A stretch of 64,000 nucleotides of DNA, taken from NCBI GenBank assembly GCA_965153455.1, contig OZ234500.1, positions 8,184,001 through 8,248,000 of the forward strand. Direction: 5' to 3'. Below, piece by piece: positions 25,154-34,414 of the stretch. Below the pieces are notes generated by a model, which worked only from the letters and a program-made list of their open reading frames with translations, had not been told where the DNA came from and searched no databases. A program made the position numbers and the translations under genes. The stretch comes from Sphagnum compactum (lineage: Eukaryota; Bryophyta; Sphagnopsida; Sphagnales). Numbering within the stretch: position 1 is the first letter of the stretch; every line of letters starts with the position of its first letter.

Positions 25154-27404
25154 CTCATGTTGTGGATGCTTGGAGGATATTCAGCTGGATATGAATTTTG
25201 TTCTTGATGGGATGACAACCATGAGCCTCTTTGAATACACAAGTGGAAATGGGCAAGGAATTAGTCCGGGATACACACTTTTGAAGCCAATTGCTAAAAT
25301 ACTAGTGACAAGATACCTTCATCCCAAGTTCATTGTTCATTCCTCTCCAACTAGAAGGAAGTGTGAAAATCGTGGAGATCATCAAAGAGAGTGCCTTTGT
25401 ATATAGTCATTCTACCTTCAGGTAATCGATGTCAACACATGGAGGGCAAAAGTGAATCATCTCCTTGACATTCGTTGTCCATGTTGTGGAAGCAATGTTG
25501 ATGAGATTTGTGTGCCAAGATCTTGGATTGTTGTCATGCTAGGTATATGCTTGGTTGTGGGTTGTTAATATCAATAATAGGTTGCAATTCCACCCCTCCT
25601 TTTTAGAACGTGGAAAGGCCGGCCTCTCCATGAAACTATGTTTTTATGCCAATCGATTTAAGCAATTTAGGAATGTGTTGTAAGTGTTAAGTTCACTAAA
25701 AAGAACTCAGTCATGCCTCGTTGCGCTCCCAACTGCATCATGTTGAGCCTTCTCATTGGCTACATGAAATTTCTATTTCAAAAATTGAACTTGTCATCAT
25801 TTTTTCAACTTGAGTTAAATACCCCTTCCTAAATGTGGGTACCTCTTCAAAGTCAACAAACCCTTACGTATGTTCAACTACATTATTTGTGTTTTTTTTT
25901 TGTCAATAATAACAAAATTGTTCCTTTACAAAGTTATCGTGATTTCTTGGGTGAATTTATTTTGTGAATTTATTTGGAAAAAATTAGTGATGCAAACATT
26001 GTAATGGAAAATAGCGTTGACACCTAAAATGTTGAGGGAGATAGAAGAACAATGAAAGGGACAAGGGAATGCACGAAGGATCCAACGTGGAAATAGGAAC
26101 AACATTAGGAAAATTGTTTTTCTTGCATTCTTGTTGCTCACCACGTCATCAATGGCATCATATTGACATCCTTTTCATTTTTGCCATCCCTTGTGACCCC
26201 ATCATTTTGTTGTTGTTGTTTTCACCATGCTTGTCATCTTTAGTTCATTTCTTTTCATCTTCATCACAATCCCAAAGTGCAAACTTGGTATGCACATAAC
26301 CTTTATAAATTAAAATACAAACAAAATAATCTAAAAGGAGGAAGTTTGAATTCGATGAGATTCTACAAAAATCTTTCACAAAACTTTAACCTGATAGATT
26401 TTGAACGTAGAATGTTAGCTCAATCAAAAAAATTTAAAATGAAACTCAGCACCATGTGATAATTTGTTCTTTAAACAAACTTTAAAACATCACAAACACA
26501 AAAACAACAAGGAAAGGTGAAACGAGCAAGAAATGGCATAAAATCATAAGGTTTGTTAACATACCAACATTGTTGAGACCATGATGCGAAAGCTTTATGT
26601 TAAACAATTTTAGGTCTTGTTCTCCCTTCTAATGTGCAAATTCTCATGTTAAATCAACAATTCAACATAGGTGCCAATTGTGTAAACTTAATCAATAGGG
26701 TGAACTGATTTTGTTTATTTTAACAATTGTTAACATTAAAGAGTAAGCATGGTTTGGCCAATTCAGACACCCAGCTTGTCAATGGTTTCTTTCACCTTGC
26801 TAGACCTAATCACCAGGAAAGCCCAAACCAAAATCGACCAAACCCTAAAAGGGCAACCTGTTTTTTTCGTATAATTATTAGGGAAAATTTGTGAAAAAGT
26901 GAGATTAAAGTTTCAAAAATTCAAAATCCAGAAATGAAATGATTTTGGAGGTTTTTAAATGATCATAAGTGAGAGGAAAAAAAAACCATAAAAAAAATAG
27001 CCGGATTTTTACAAGAGTTTTTTTTTTTTGGCTACGCATCCACCACCGTTTGTGTTATGACAGTTGTAAGTTGTATCCAACCCGTTTTTTTTTTTTTTTT
27101 TTTAAATTTGGTTTATGATTTCGCCAAAAAAGGCAAAATTCAAAATTCAAAACTTGAAAATCAAGCGAGTTTTGGAGTTTTTCCAATTGCCCAGAAGTGA
27201 GGCTACAGGCACTGACAGTTCAACTGCGAATAAGTCAGTCTCGTCACGTGTTCCCTCTTTCTTCTTTTTTGTTGCCTTTTCTTCGTCCCTCAACAATCCC
27301 CCCCCACTACCAAACTCCTCTGCTGCAATTCGACCGACCACGCCAGCCCAACAAGTTCCAAGCTCCTCCGCCTCATCTACTCCACACAGATGTTCTCTTC
27401 TCTC

Positions 27405-27615
27405 TTCTCTCTCTCTCTCTCTCGCTCTTTTCAATAACAAACTTGCAAGCTCCCCAGTCTACCAAACTCCCTGCTCTTTGTTTTTGTCCCCCTTCTGCTC
27501 CCCAGTTTATCCCAACTCCCTGGTGTTTGTTTTTGTCCCTCTTCTTGCTCCCCAGTTTACCCCCACTCCCTCCCTGACTTTTTTTTTGCACCCCCTCTTC
27601 TGCTCCCCAGTTTAT

Positions 27616-27647
<32 letters not shown>
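27405..27647. repeat. CT-rich tract: (CT)n arrays and a 48-55-bp minisatellite
   Basis: Two (CT)n runs (27405-27423 and 27621-27647) bracket four copies of a pyrimidine-rich unit starting CTCCCCAGT at 27450, 27498, 27548 and 27603. Such tracts are common in plant 5' leaders and core promoters, and the nearest downstream gene is the fucosyltransferase at 30109; a link is only inferred. Confidence 0.75.
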
Positions 27648-27651
<4 letters not shown>

Positions 27652-28174
27652 TTCTGTGTCTCTCTCGCTCCTTCTTCTTCTCTCTGAGAAGTTGGGAATA
27701 GATCATGTCCCTTGTATGATATTTTTGAATCTCTTGGGGTTCCTCAAACCAAGCCCTAGTGGAGCTTGAAATCCGATCTCGAGAGTTTAATCTCTTGAAA
27801 TCTGCACCACACTACTCAAGGAGAGGCAGACACAGTTCAGAATCTTTTAGTGAGGTGAGGTGATACTGATGATCATGATTATTCCGGCCAGCTACTACTA
27901 CCAGATGTCCGAAGGTTGGAGCTTTGCTTACTGTGTGGTTGGTGATGATCTGATCTGAGGGAAGAATGTATATACTGTAGTTGCTTTTGTGGGGGTGGGA
28001 TCAAACTGTTGTGGAAGAGAAAGAGAAAAAGAAAAAAGGGGGTTCTTAGTTATTTCGGCGCTGGAATCCCGGCAATCTGACTGGCGAAGGAAGTTGGGGG
28101 TGATGGGTTGTTCCTGAAAGTTGCTAGCTTTTCGGGTGGGGAGAAGAAAGTGCCGCTGTTACTGATCACGCTAG

Positions 28175-28255
28175 GTGCGTCTTCACACTGCATAAAACTC
28201 CATGATCACCACCTTTTGTATGCACATGGAGTTTATGAAATGGAGTGCTTTGCAC
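28175..28255. repeat. 81-nt hairpin with 13-bp core stem
   Basis: CATAAAACTCCATG (28191-28204) pairs with CATGGAGTTTATG (28225-28237) with a single bulged A and a 20-nt loop. Flanking CACT/AGTG and GTGC/GCAC blocks extend the pairing. The size resembles a plant microRNA precursor, but the stem is shorter than usual and no known mature microRNA is recognisable. Confidence 0.5.
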
Positions 28256-29220
28256 ATCATAACACAAGTGCGGTGGTAGCTCACACAAGTAGTCCATTCG
28301 AGTTGTAGTTAATGGGATCTTGTCATGATATGGACCATGGCAGGGTTTCCTAGCTGCTCCTTCCAAAACCTCTGATTTGGCTTTTTGTAGGATGAGCTAG
28401 CTATAAAACTTGCCTATCCTGGAGGTGGACCATGGGATTGGACTCATCAGCTCCAGTGAGAAGCGATCTCCTGAACAGCTGGATTCAGTCGTTCTTGATC
28501 TTTAGCTGAAGCTACTACCCATGTGCATACATAAAAGACACACATCGTCAACACTTGTCTGGGTTGGTTTGTTTTACGTCATTTTATAGTTGGAATCGTT
28601 TGTGTCTTGTGGAGAATGGTTGCAGTTTCAACTGCAAGCTGCAACTAGACATGTGAATCATGGTTACTGCTCATGCCGTTGAAAGAGGTGTGCAACTGTA
28701 AGTCATGCGACTGTCGTTGGGGTCATCGCCTCATTTGGATTCTTTCTTTCTTTCTTTCTACATCCTGTATTGCATGTTTGAGGCCAATAGACATGGGCAG
28801 GTGTTATCTGTTGTATGAGGACCAGCTTCAACCAGCTTCAAACCTAGTAAATGTTGTTGCAAGCACTAAAAATGCCAGTGGTGGTACTACTGGATGCAGC
28901 TAGAACAATTTCATCACCCAGGCCAACATGAGCATGTCAAAGCTTGACACTCAGATCTTTCTCTTTCAGCAGTATAAAATCTTGCATCAGATGCAACCTA
29001 GAACAAACTCTAACAGGTGCAGAGATCCATTTGCCTTCAATCCCCCTTCCTTTTTTTTTTTCAAAAATCGCAGTTACTCAGTCATCAAGCATCCAGATGG
29101 TTCCTTCTAACCAGCTGCTAAATAGGTTTTCGTGTAGTTCTTGCTTTCTCCAGACATAGAACAACGGATCTGACACTTGGTTGGTGCTGCATATGATTAA
29201 TGGGGCAAATTAGCGAATAA

Positions 29221-29307
29221 GGGGATTCAAAGGTTGATTACGTCGTTCATAGAAATAATCGATTATTGTGCAAAAATAATCAGAAGATAATCAACCTTCG
29301 AAACCCC
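29221..29307. repeat. Foldback with a central palindrome
   Basis: Arms 29221-29240 and 29288-29307 are inverted copies with 18 of 20 positions matching. The centre holds the perfect palindrome AATAATCGATTATT (29254-29267). The symmetric layout suits a very short MITE or a cruciform-forming site. Confidence 0.65.
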
Positions 29308-30108
29308 CCCACTCTAATGCAAATAGTGGTCAAATGGTGTCTCATAAAAGGGGGAGATTTTCATCTGTGATGGATGTTCCTTTGATGATCATAGATTTCA
29401 TACTACTAAACACTTCTCTCTGTCTCTCTGTCTCTCTTGATTGTGGACTGCCGTGTTTTTTTTTGTGAAATCTTTTGTATCCATGAATATCTGCAGTTTT
29501 ATAACTAGTCAAAATATTGGTGCACAATGGTTCTCAATAATTGCTGCTGTAGATTGTGGGTGCAGGCTGAATGAATAGAGGAGTTTGAGCCCAGTTGTGT
29601 GAACTTTGTTATCTCAATGGTTTTGCTGTGGAGTCTCATGCCTATGCATTCAACCTCTTGCCAGTATCTCAATGTCATTTAGTTTGAGGTATGACCTTCT
29701 CTTTCTGTTTTCTGTTTGGTGTCTTCCATTCTAAAACCCCGTTCCAATATGCTTGACTTGTAACATGGCATAGAGTAGCATAGGTGGTGGACATGTACAC
29801 TTCTTCTTCTTCCCTCAGAGTTTGCACAAATGATGAGTTGTTGAAGAATTAAGATCTGAAATTTGGCATGTGTCGCCAATTGAGTTTTTGAAATTGGTTC
29901 GTGCTCTAATATTGAAATGTGATGTTTGCTGTGGTCATTTGGTAGAAGAGAGACTTACAAGGAGGAGGGAAGAGAAGAACAATGGCATAACATTGATGAA
30001 CCTTGACACCAATATGGTCATATGGCTCAAGTCGTATTCAACATCCAAAGCCACAGGAGGACATCAGAAGGACAAGATTGTCAGTAATATTATTACTATA
30101 CAATCATC

Positions 30109-31977
30109 ATGGCTAGAAAACCACTTTTGACGGCTAAGAAAGTTCTCCCAGGACGGATCTTATGTTGTGCAGCATTCACATTGGTGAGTGCATTAGGGTT
30201 AGTCAGCTTTCTTCTCTTGTGCACATTCGTATCAGTGGGGGACTATATTCCTCGTGTGCAACTGGGTACAAGTATCTACCCACATTTCTTGATAGGTGAA
30301 GATGGGGTACTGGAGGAACCCTTTCCCGAAGCCCCAATTCTTGATGCGCCATCTCTTATAGAGGTGATCCGGAAAGCAACAACAGAAGCATTAAATGGCG
30401 AACCTGAAGTGGAATTCTCTGAAGCAGAGAGGAAGGAGTGGCAAGAGAAAAATAAATGTAGTAGTAGGGTAGGATTGGAACCTCTCTACAAGAGGAGAAA
30501 ATTTGTCAGGCATGTGGAGCGAAATGCCAAGTGGGATGCAATACTTCAAGAGTATACCAAGCTTCATCGCACTTGCATCCAGAAGTATGGGGATGACCTC
30601 ACCAACATCTTCCTCAGCAAGAAAAGCACCCCGGGATGCAAGTTTGTGGTAGCAGGTGGTCCATGGTGGGCAGGATTAGGGAACAAGATCTTGCCCACGG
30701 TTGCTGTGCTTCTGTATGCTGTGCTCACACAACGAGTTTTGCTTGTGACTCGTGCTTCTCTGCTCCCGGAAATCATATGTGAGCCTTTTGAAGGATCTTC
30801 ATGGAGAGTAGATCCAGGTGAAAGATTCACTCCTGTGGAAGCCCATGAGAATCTTTGGACCTCACCTGAAAAGTTTGAGCAGGAGCTTGATAGTCTCAGT
30901 GCTGGTCTGAATTGGGCTTATCATCACAAAAGCTCACTCTTTGCAGTTCGAGTTGCTGGGTGGTGTCATCCAGTGAAGAGATTTTTCTGTGATCGAGAGC
31001 AGAGGATTTATACCAAAGTCCCGTGGCAATACTTCACCAGCTGCTTGTATTTCCTTCCAAAGCTTTTTGCCATCCCGATGTTTCGCACTGTGTTGGAGGA
31101 CATATTCCCTGATCGGATGGCAGTCACACACCTAGTTCGCTCTACCATGCTCCCATCTGATACGGTGTGGAAACGAGTCTTGCAAACCAATCGTATGTAC
31201 CTTGAACCTGCTGACCGCCGTGTAGGGATCCAAATCCGGTACCGCAATGGTGAGAAACAATTCAACCAACTCCACACCACAATTAACACCAAGTTCATGC
31301 AATGTGCTTGGAAGAATGGCATTCTTCCAGATGTGAACAACCCAAAGCCCACAACGATAGTTCAATCGAAGGTTAGTACTACTGTGGGTAGCCGCAATGT
31401 TGTTGATGATGGTGACAATCAAGCAATCAACAATACTAGTACTACAAATTCAAGCACTGCAGTGTCACATGAGCTCGGACCTGCTGCTATCTCAATCTTA
31501 GTCACCTCCTTGTTCCCAGATCTGCACGATCATCTCACCGATCTCTACAATCGAAACCCACCATTGTCAGGCGAGGTGATAGGTGTGGTGCAACTCACAC
31601 GCAGTAGTGTCCAGGGATCGGGAGTGGAAGAAGACAACCAAGCTCTCGCAGAGGTGATCTCGTTAAGCTTATCTGACCATTTGTTTGTGAGCCCACTGTC
31701 CACCTTTGGTGGATTAGCGCAAGCATATGGAGCTTTGACTCCATGGTTCTTAGAATTCCGGGACAATAACAATTTATATCCATGTACTCGAGGTCGTACA
31801 GTCGATCCTTGTTACCAGGATCCAGACTTTTCATATTTCTGCCCTCATGATCGTAGCAAGTTCAACTTCACAGGGAGGAACTTCACTGACATTGTGCCTT
31901 ACATCCAGAAATGCCCTTCCATTGATACTCCTAATGGGCTCCAACTGGTTACCACGCCGCTTGAAGATCTTGTGTAG
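30109..31977 (+). CDS. GT37 fucosyltransferase (xyloglucan-fucosyltransferase-like), intact and intronless
   Basis: A 622-residue glycosyltransferase of family GT37, the plant FUT family that moves fucose from GDP-fucose onto xyloglucan, arabinogalactan or related wall glycans in the Golgi. Layout is type II membrane: short basic cytosolic tail (residues 1-16), one membrane segment (about 17-43), a stem, then the catalytic domain from about 177. Family signatures are in order: GPWWAGLGNKILPTVAVLLY (184-203), RVLLVT (209-214), VGIQIR (372-377, the nucleotide-sugar motif with its conserved Arg), and ALAEVISLSLSDHLFVSPLS followed by TFGGLAQAYGAL near 512-543, with a Cys-rich end (559-602). Usual lengths are about 500-560; the excess includes an Asn/Thr/Ser-rich insert at about 415-455. 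The start at 30109 gives a proper signal anchor. Acceptor substrate cannot be told from sequence. Many angiosperm members have one early intron; none is needed here. Confidence 0.93.
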   Translation: MARKPLLTAKKVLPGRILCCAAFTLVSALGLVSFLLLCTFVSVGDYIPRVQLGTSIYPHFLIGEDGVLEEPFPEAPILDAPSLIEVIRKATTEALNGEPEVEFSEAERKEWQEKNKCSSRVGLEPLYKRRKFVRHVERNAKWDAILQEYTKLHRTCIQKYGDDLTNIFLSKKSTPGCKFVVAGGPWWAGLGNKILPTVAVLLYAVLTQRVLLVTRASLLPEIICEPFEGSSWRVDPGERFTPVEAHENLWTSPEKFEQELDSLSAGLNWAYHHKSSLFAVRVAGWCHPVKRFFCDREQRIYTKVPWQYFTSCLYFLPKLFAIPMFRTVLEDIFPDRMAVTHLVRSTMLPSDTVWKRVLQTNRMYLEPADRRVGIQIRYRNGEKQFNQLHTTINTKFMQCAWKNGILPDVNNPKPTTIVQSKVSTTVGSRNVVDDGDNQAINNTSTTNSSTAVSHELGPAAISILVTSLFPDLHDHLTDLYNRNPPLSGEVIGVVQLTRSSVQGSGVEEDNQALAEVISLSLSDHLFVSPLSTFGGLAQAYGALTPWFLEFRDNNNLYPCTRGRTVDPCYQDPDFSYFCPHDRSKFNFTGRNFTDIVPYIQKCPSIDTPNGLQLVTTPLEDLV

Positions 31978-32011
31978 TTTTTCATAACTTTTGCTCAATG
32001 TGTAAGAACTT

Positions 32012-32017
32012 AATAAA
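32012..32017 (+). promoter_or_regulatory. Polyadenylation signal of the fucosyltransferase gene
   Basis: AATAAA occurs 35 bases after the stop codon, in an A-rich context, and is a plausible near-upstream poly(A) element. Confidence 0.5.
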
Positions 32018-33376
32018 AAAAACTTTGCTTAATTTATTTGTAGATTTGGGAGATTCTTTCTTCTGCTCTTGGACAACTTGCACATACCTAATGTGCCGAA
32101 TTAGTCACAAGTACCTTGTGCCATGTGATTGAAAGATCAAAGTGCAAGGAGTTTTTGCCTCTTAGATAGAAAATTGGGACTTTTTCATGGGCTTTTAGTA
32201 CGTTTAAGGGAGAGGTTTTAGAAGCTAGTCATTATGTTGGGTTTTGTCATAGAATTTTTTGGGTATTCTTACAAAGTCGGATAATCTTTATGTTGGAATC
32301 TCTAGGTTATAGAACCCAATTGGTAATGTTTATTTTGTTTAAGATTTCCTTAAGGTATTTGTAGAAAGTGGGATGTTAATCTTTATGTAGGAGTTTCTAC
32401 ACTCCAGGCTTAGGGTATGAGGTTTTAGGGTTTAGGGTTAAAGTGTGTAGAAAAATTTGATTATGCTAATGCTCTTTGCATTTCTTGTACAATTTAGGGT
32501 ATAGTGATGATGCTTATGTTAAGTTCTTAATTTTGGGTTTCTTTCATGAAATGAGCTACTAATAAATAAATAAATATATGTGAGAAAGAGCCTTCTTGAA
32601 GTAAATAGAAAAATCTTCAACCTAGTTAGGGTGGACTCACTACCTCCCAAGGGAGGAACTCTAAAGTTTTAGCACCTTAGGCTACAAATGAACTTTGAGA
32701 TTGTGACAATCCATGAATTAAAAAGAGGCTGTAGGAACGATAATCTATAATTTAATTTGCACCAAAAATCTTAAATTAAGGTGACAATTGTTCCACAATT
32801 TTCACACATTTTGAGATATAAGCATGTTTCCAAACTTGTGTGTAGTTTTGATTCAACCATGCAATAACCCAATGCAATGAGACTTGAATTCCTATCATCC
32901 CAACAATCTTTTTTTATTTAGTACTAGTGTTTGTAAAGAAAATGGGAAATTTGTTCAACATGTCAAATTATTTAAGAAACAAGAGCAGCTCATTGTGTAA
33001 TTACTCGGCCCTTCCTTTGCAAAGTTCAACCAAAATCATTATGGCACAACCGCGATTTGATTTTGATAAGCATCTTTCTATATTGTTGGCTACCTACTCG
33101 AACGTTTAGGGTTTAGGGTTTAGAGTTGGCATTTAAAAAAACAAAAAAAGATTTGAGATTTGGCAATTAGAAACCCCTTGAAACACTCATTTTTCCCCAT
33201 ATTTGAAAAAAATTTAAATTATTTTGCTAGGAAAAAAAAAAGACAAAGCCTCTCAATTGACTATATTTACTCTCGAGTATTGATGGAACTTGGATTTTGT
33301 TGGTGACTCCTATTTTTGGTGGTCACTATGATGAAATCAATGGTTTGGTGAGTTATGGTTCAATGTTGAATAAAGG

Positions 33377-34414
33377 GTATACTACACCAGTGTGGGTCGG
33401 TTATTGGGTTTTGACCTGGTTATCAACTCAAGTATTGATAACCTACCAGGGCAGCTCTTGAATTTTTTGATAACTGGTTAATAACCGAATCATCTGGTAT
33501 TGAATTTTCAAACTTTTATAACATACCCAGATGACCTAATTATCATCCAGGTAGGTTATCAATCTTATGATGTATTCACACTTGATGTTAAGTCAGTGTT
33601 AAATGAAAAAAGCTAGGTGGCATCCTAGGTGGCACCCAATGTTAAATGGGCCGTAGCTTAATGTTAAGTGAATGTCCTTAACACCAAGTGTGAATGCACT
33701 TTTCAAAAATTTTTTGAATCTTTGGGTTTTTTTAATTTCATACACATGTTTACACATAATTTCATACAAATGTGAATATTTGTTATTTCATTTGAATATG
33801 TGTTGTTTTGTTTGAATATGTTGAGATTATTTCAAGAGATTAACATGTTTTTTTTCTTTGAGGTTAAGCTAGTTTGCAATAAAAACTTCCCCCTTAAATA
33901 CCTAATTTAAGGATTTAATCCCCACTTGCTTAGTTAATTTAATGTTTATTCACCCTAATTGCTTCCAAAATTTAAATGAATTAAAAACAAGGGTGGCTAA
34001 TTAAATCTCCCCTTGGATGATAATTGAACGATATTTTGTACAATTTGAATCTTATATATATCTGAAAATAACATTTTCAAATGTAAACCCTTTTTTTTTT
34101 TTTGTCATTTCATCACCATTGGTAGTGCATAGCAACGTGGAGCCCAAGTACTAACCATTTTTATGATGTAAAAAGAAATATAAAAATAAAATGAAATAAA
34201 ATAAACTAATTTAAAATAAAAACCGTATATCCAACAAATAATCAACAGGATAACCAACGATTACCAATTGATTATTTGATAACCTACCCTTATGCAAAAT
34301 GTGTGATTATTATTTTGAAATATTGATAACCTAATTGACACCCTAATTTTTTTTCATAAAAATAACCTACTTGACTATTATGAAAAAATTTGATAACCAC
34401 CCAACATTGGTATA
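33377..34414. mobile_element. Non-autonomous TIR element, about 1 kb
   Basis: The left end reads GTATAC, TACA, then CCAGTGTGGGTCGGTTAT; the right end reads as the inverse, ATAACCACCCAACATTGG with GTATAC beyond. The ends match at about 15 of 18 positions. Between them the phrase GATAACCTACC and its inverse recur several times as sub-terminal repeats. No transposase is encoded. A nested MITE sits at 33574-33695. The superfamily is not settled: ends starting CAG would suit hAT, but no 8-bp target duplication is visible. Confidence 0.55.
33574..33695. mobile_element. 122-bp MITE nested in the larger element
   Basis: Arms ATTCACACTTGATGTTAAG (33574-33592) and CTTAACACCAAGTGTGAAT (33677-33695) are inverted with 18 of 19 matching. 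The interior has GTTAAATG and CCTAGGTGGCA repeats, also partly inverted. Size and structure fit a MITE. Confidence 0.7.

Larger units (their letters stand above)
21291..27114. other. Intergenic region without a recognisable gene
   Basis: About 5.8 kb. It holds short open frames without known motifs (for example 22316-22609, which begins at a non-ATG codon, and 25080-25406), a (CATC)n tract at 24347-24372, a 29-nt palindrome at 25125-25153, and a member of a dispersed repeat family at about 26938-27010. Composition around 24480-24600 is more GC-rich, but no frame is convincingly coding. Confidence 0.5.
27648..30108. other. Upstream region of the fucosyltransferase gene
   Basis: About 2.4 kb without a recognisable coding exon. 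It may hold the promoter, a 5' untranslated exon or an intron of the downstream gene, or a non-coding transcript. Two foldbacks lie in it (28175-28255 and 29221-29307). A TATA-like TATAAAA occurs near 28402. The open frame at 29870-30130 overlaps the gene start in another frame and has no known motif. Confidence 0.45.

Noticed and set aside
27115-27687. 190-codon open frame, Ser/Leu/Pro-rich
   Set aside because: It is a translation of CT arrays and a pyrimidine-rich minisatellite; all frames there are open because of composition.
30564-31834. Several minus-strand frames of 65-114 codons
   Set aside because: Shadows of the intact fucosyltransferase gene on the plus strand.
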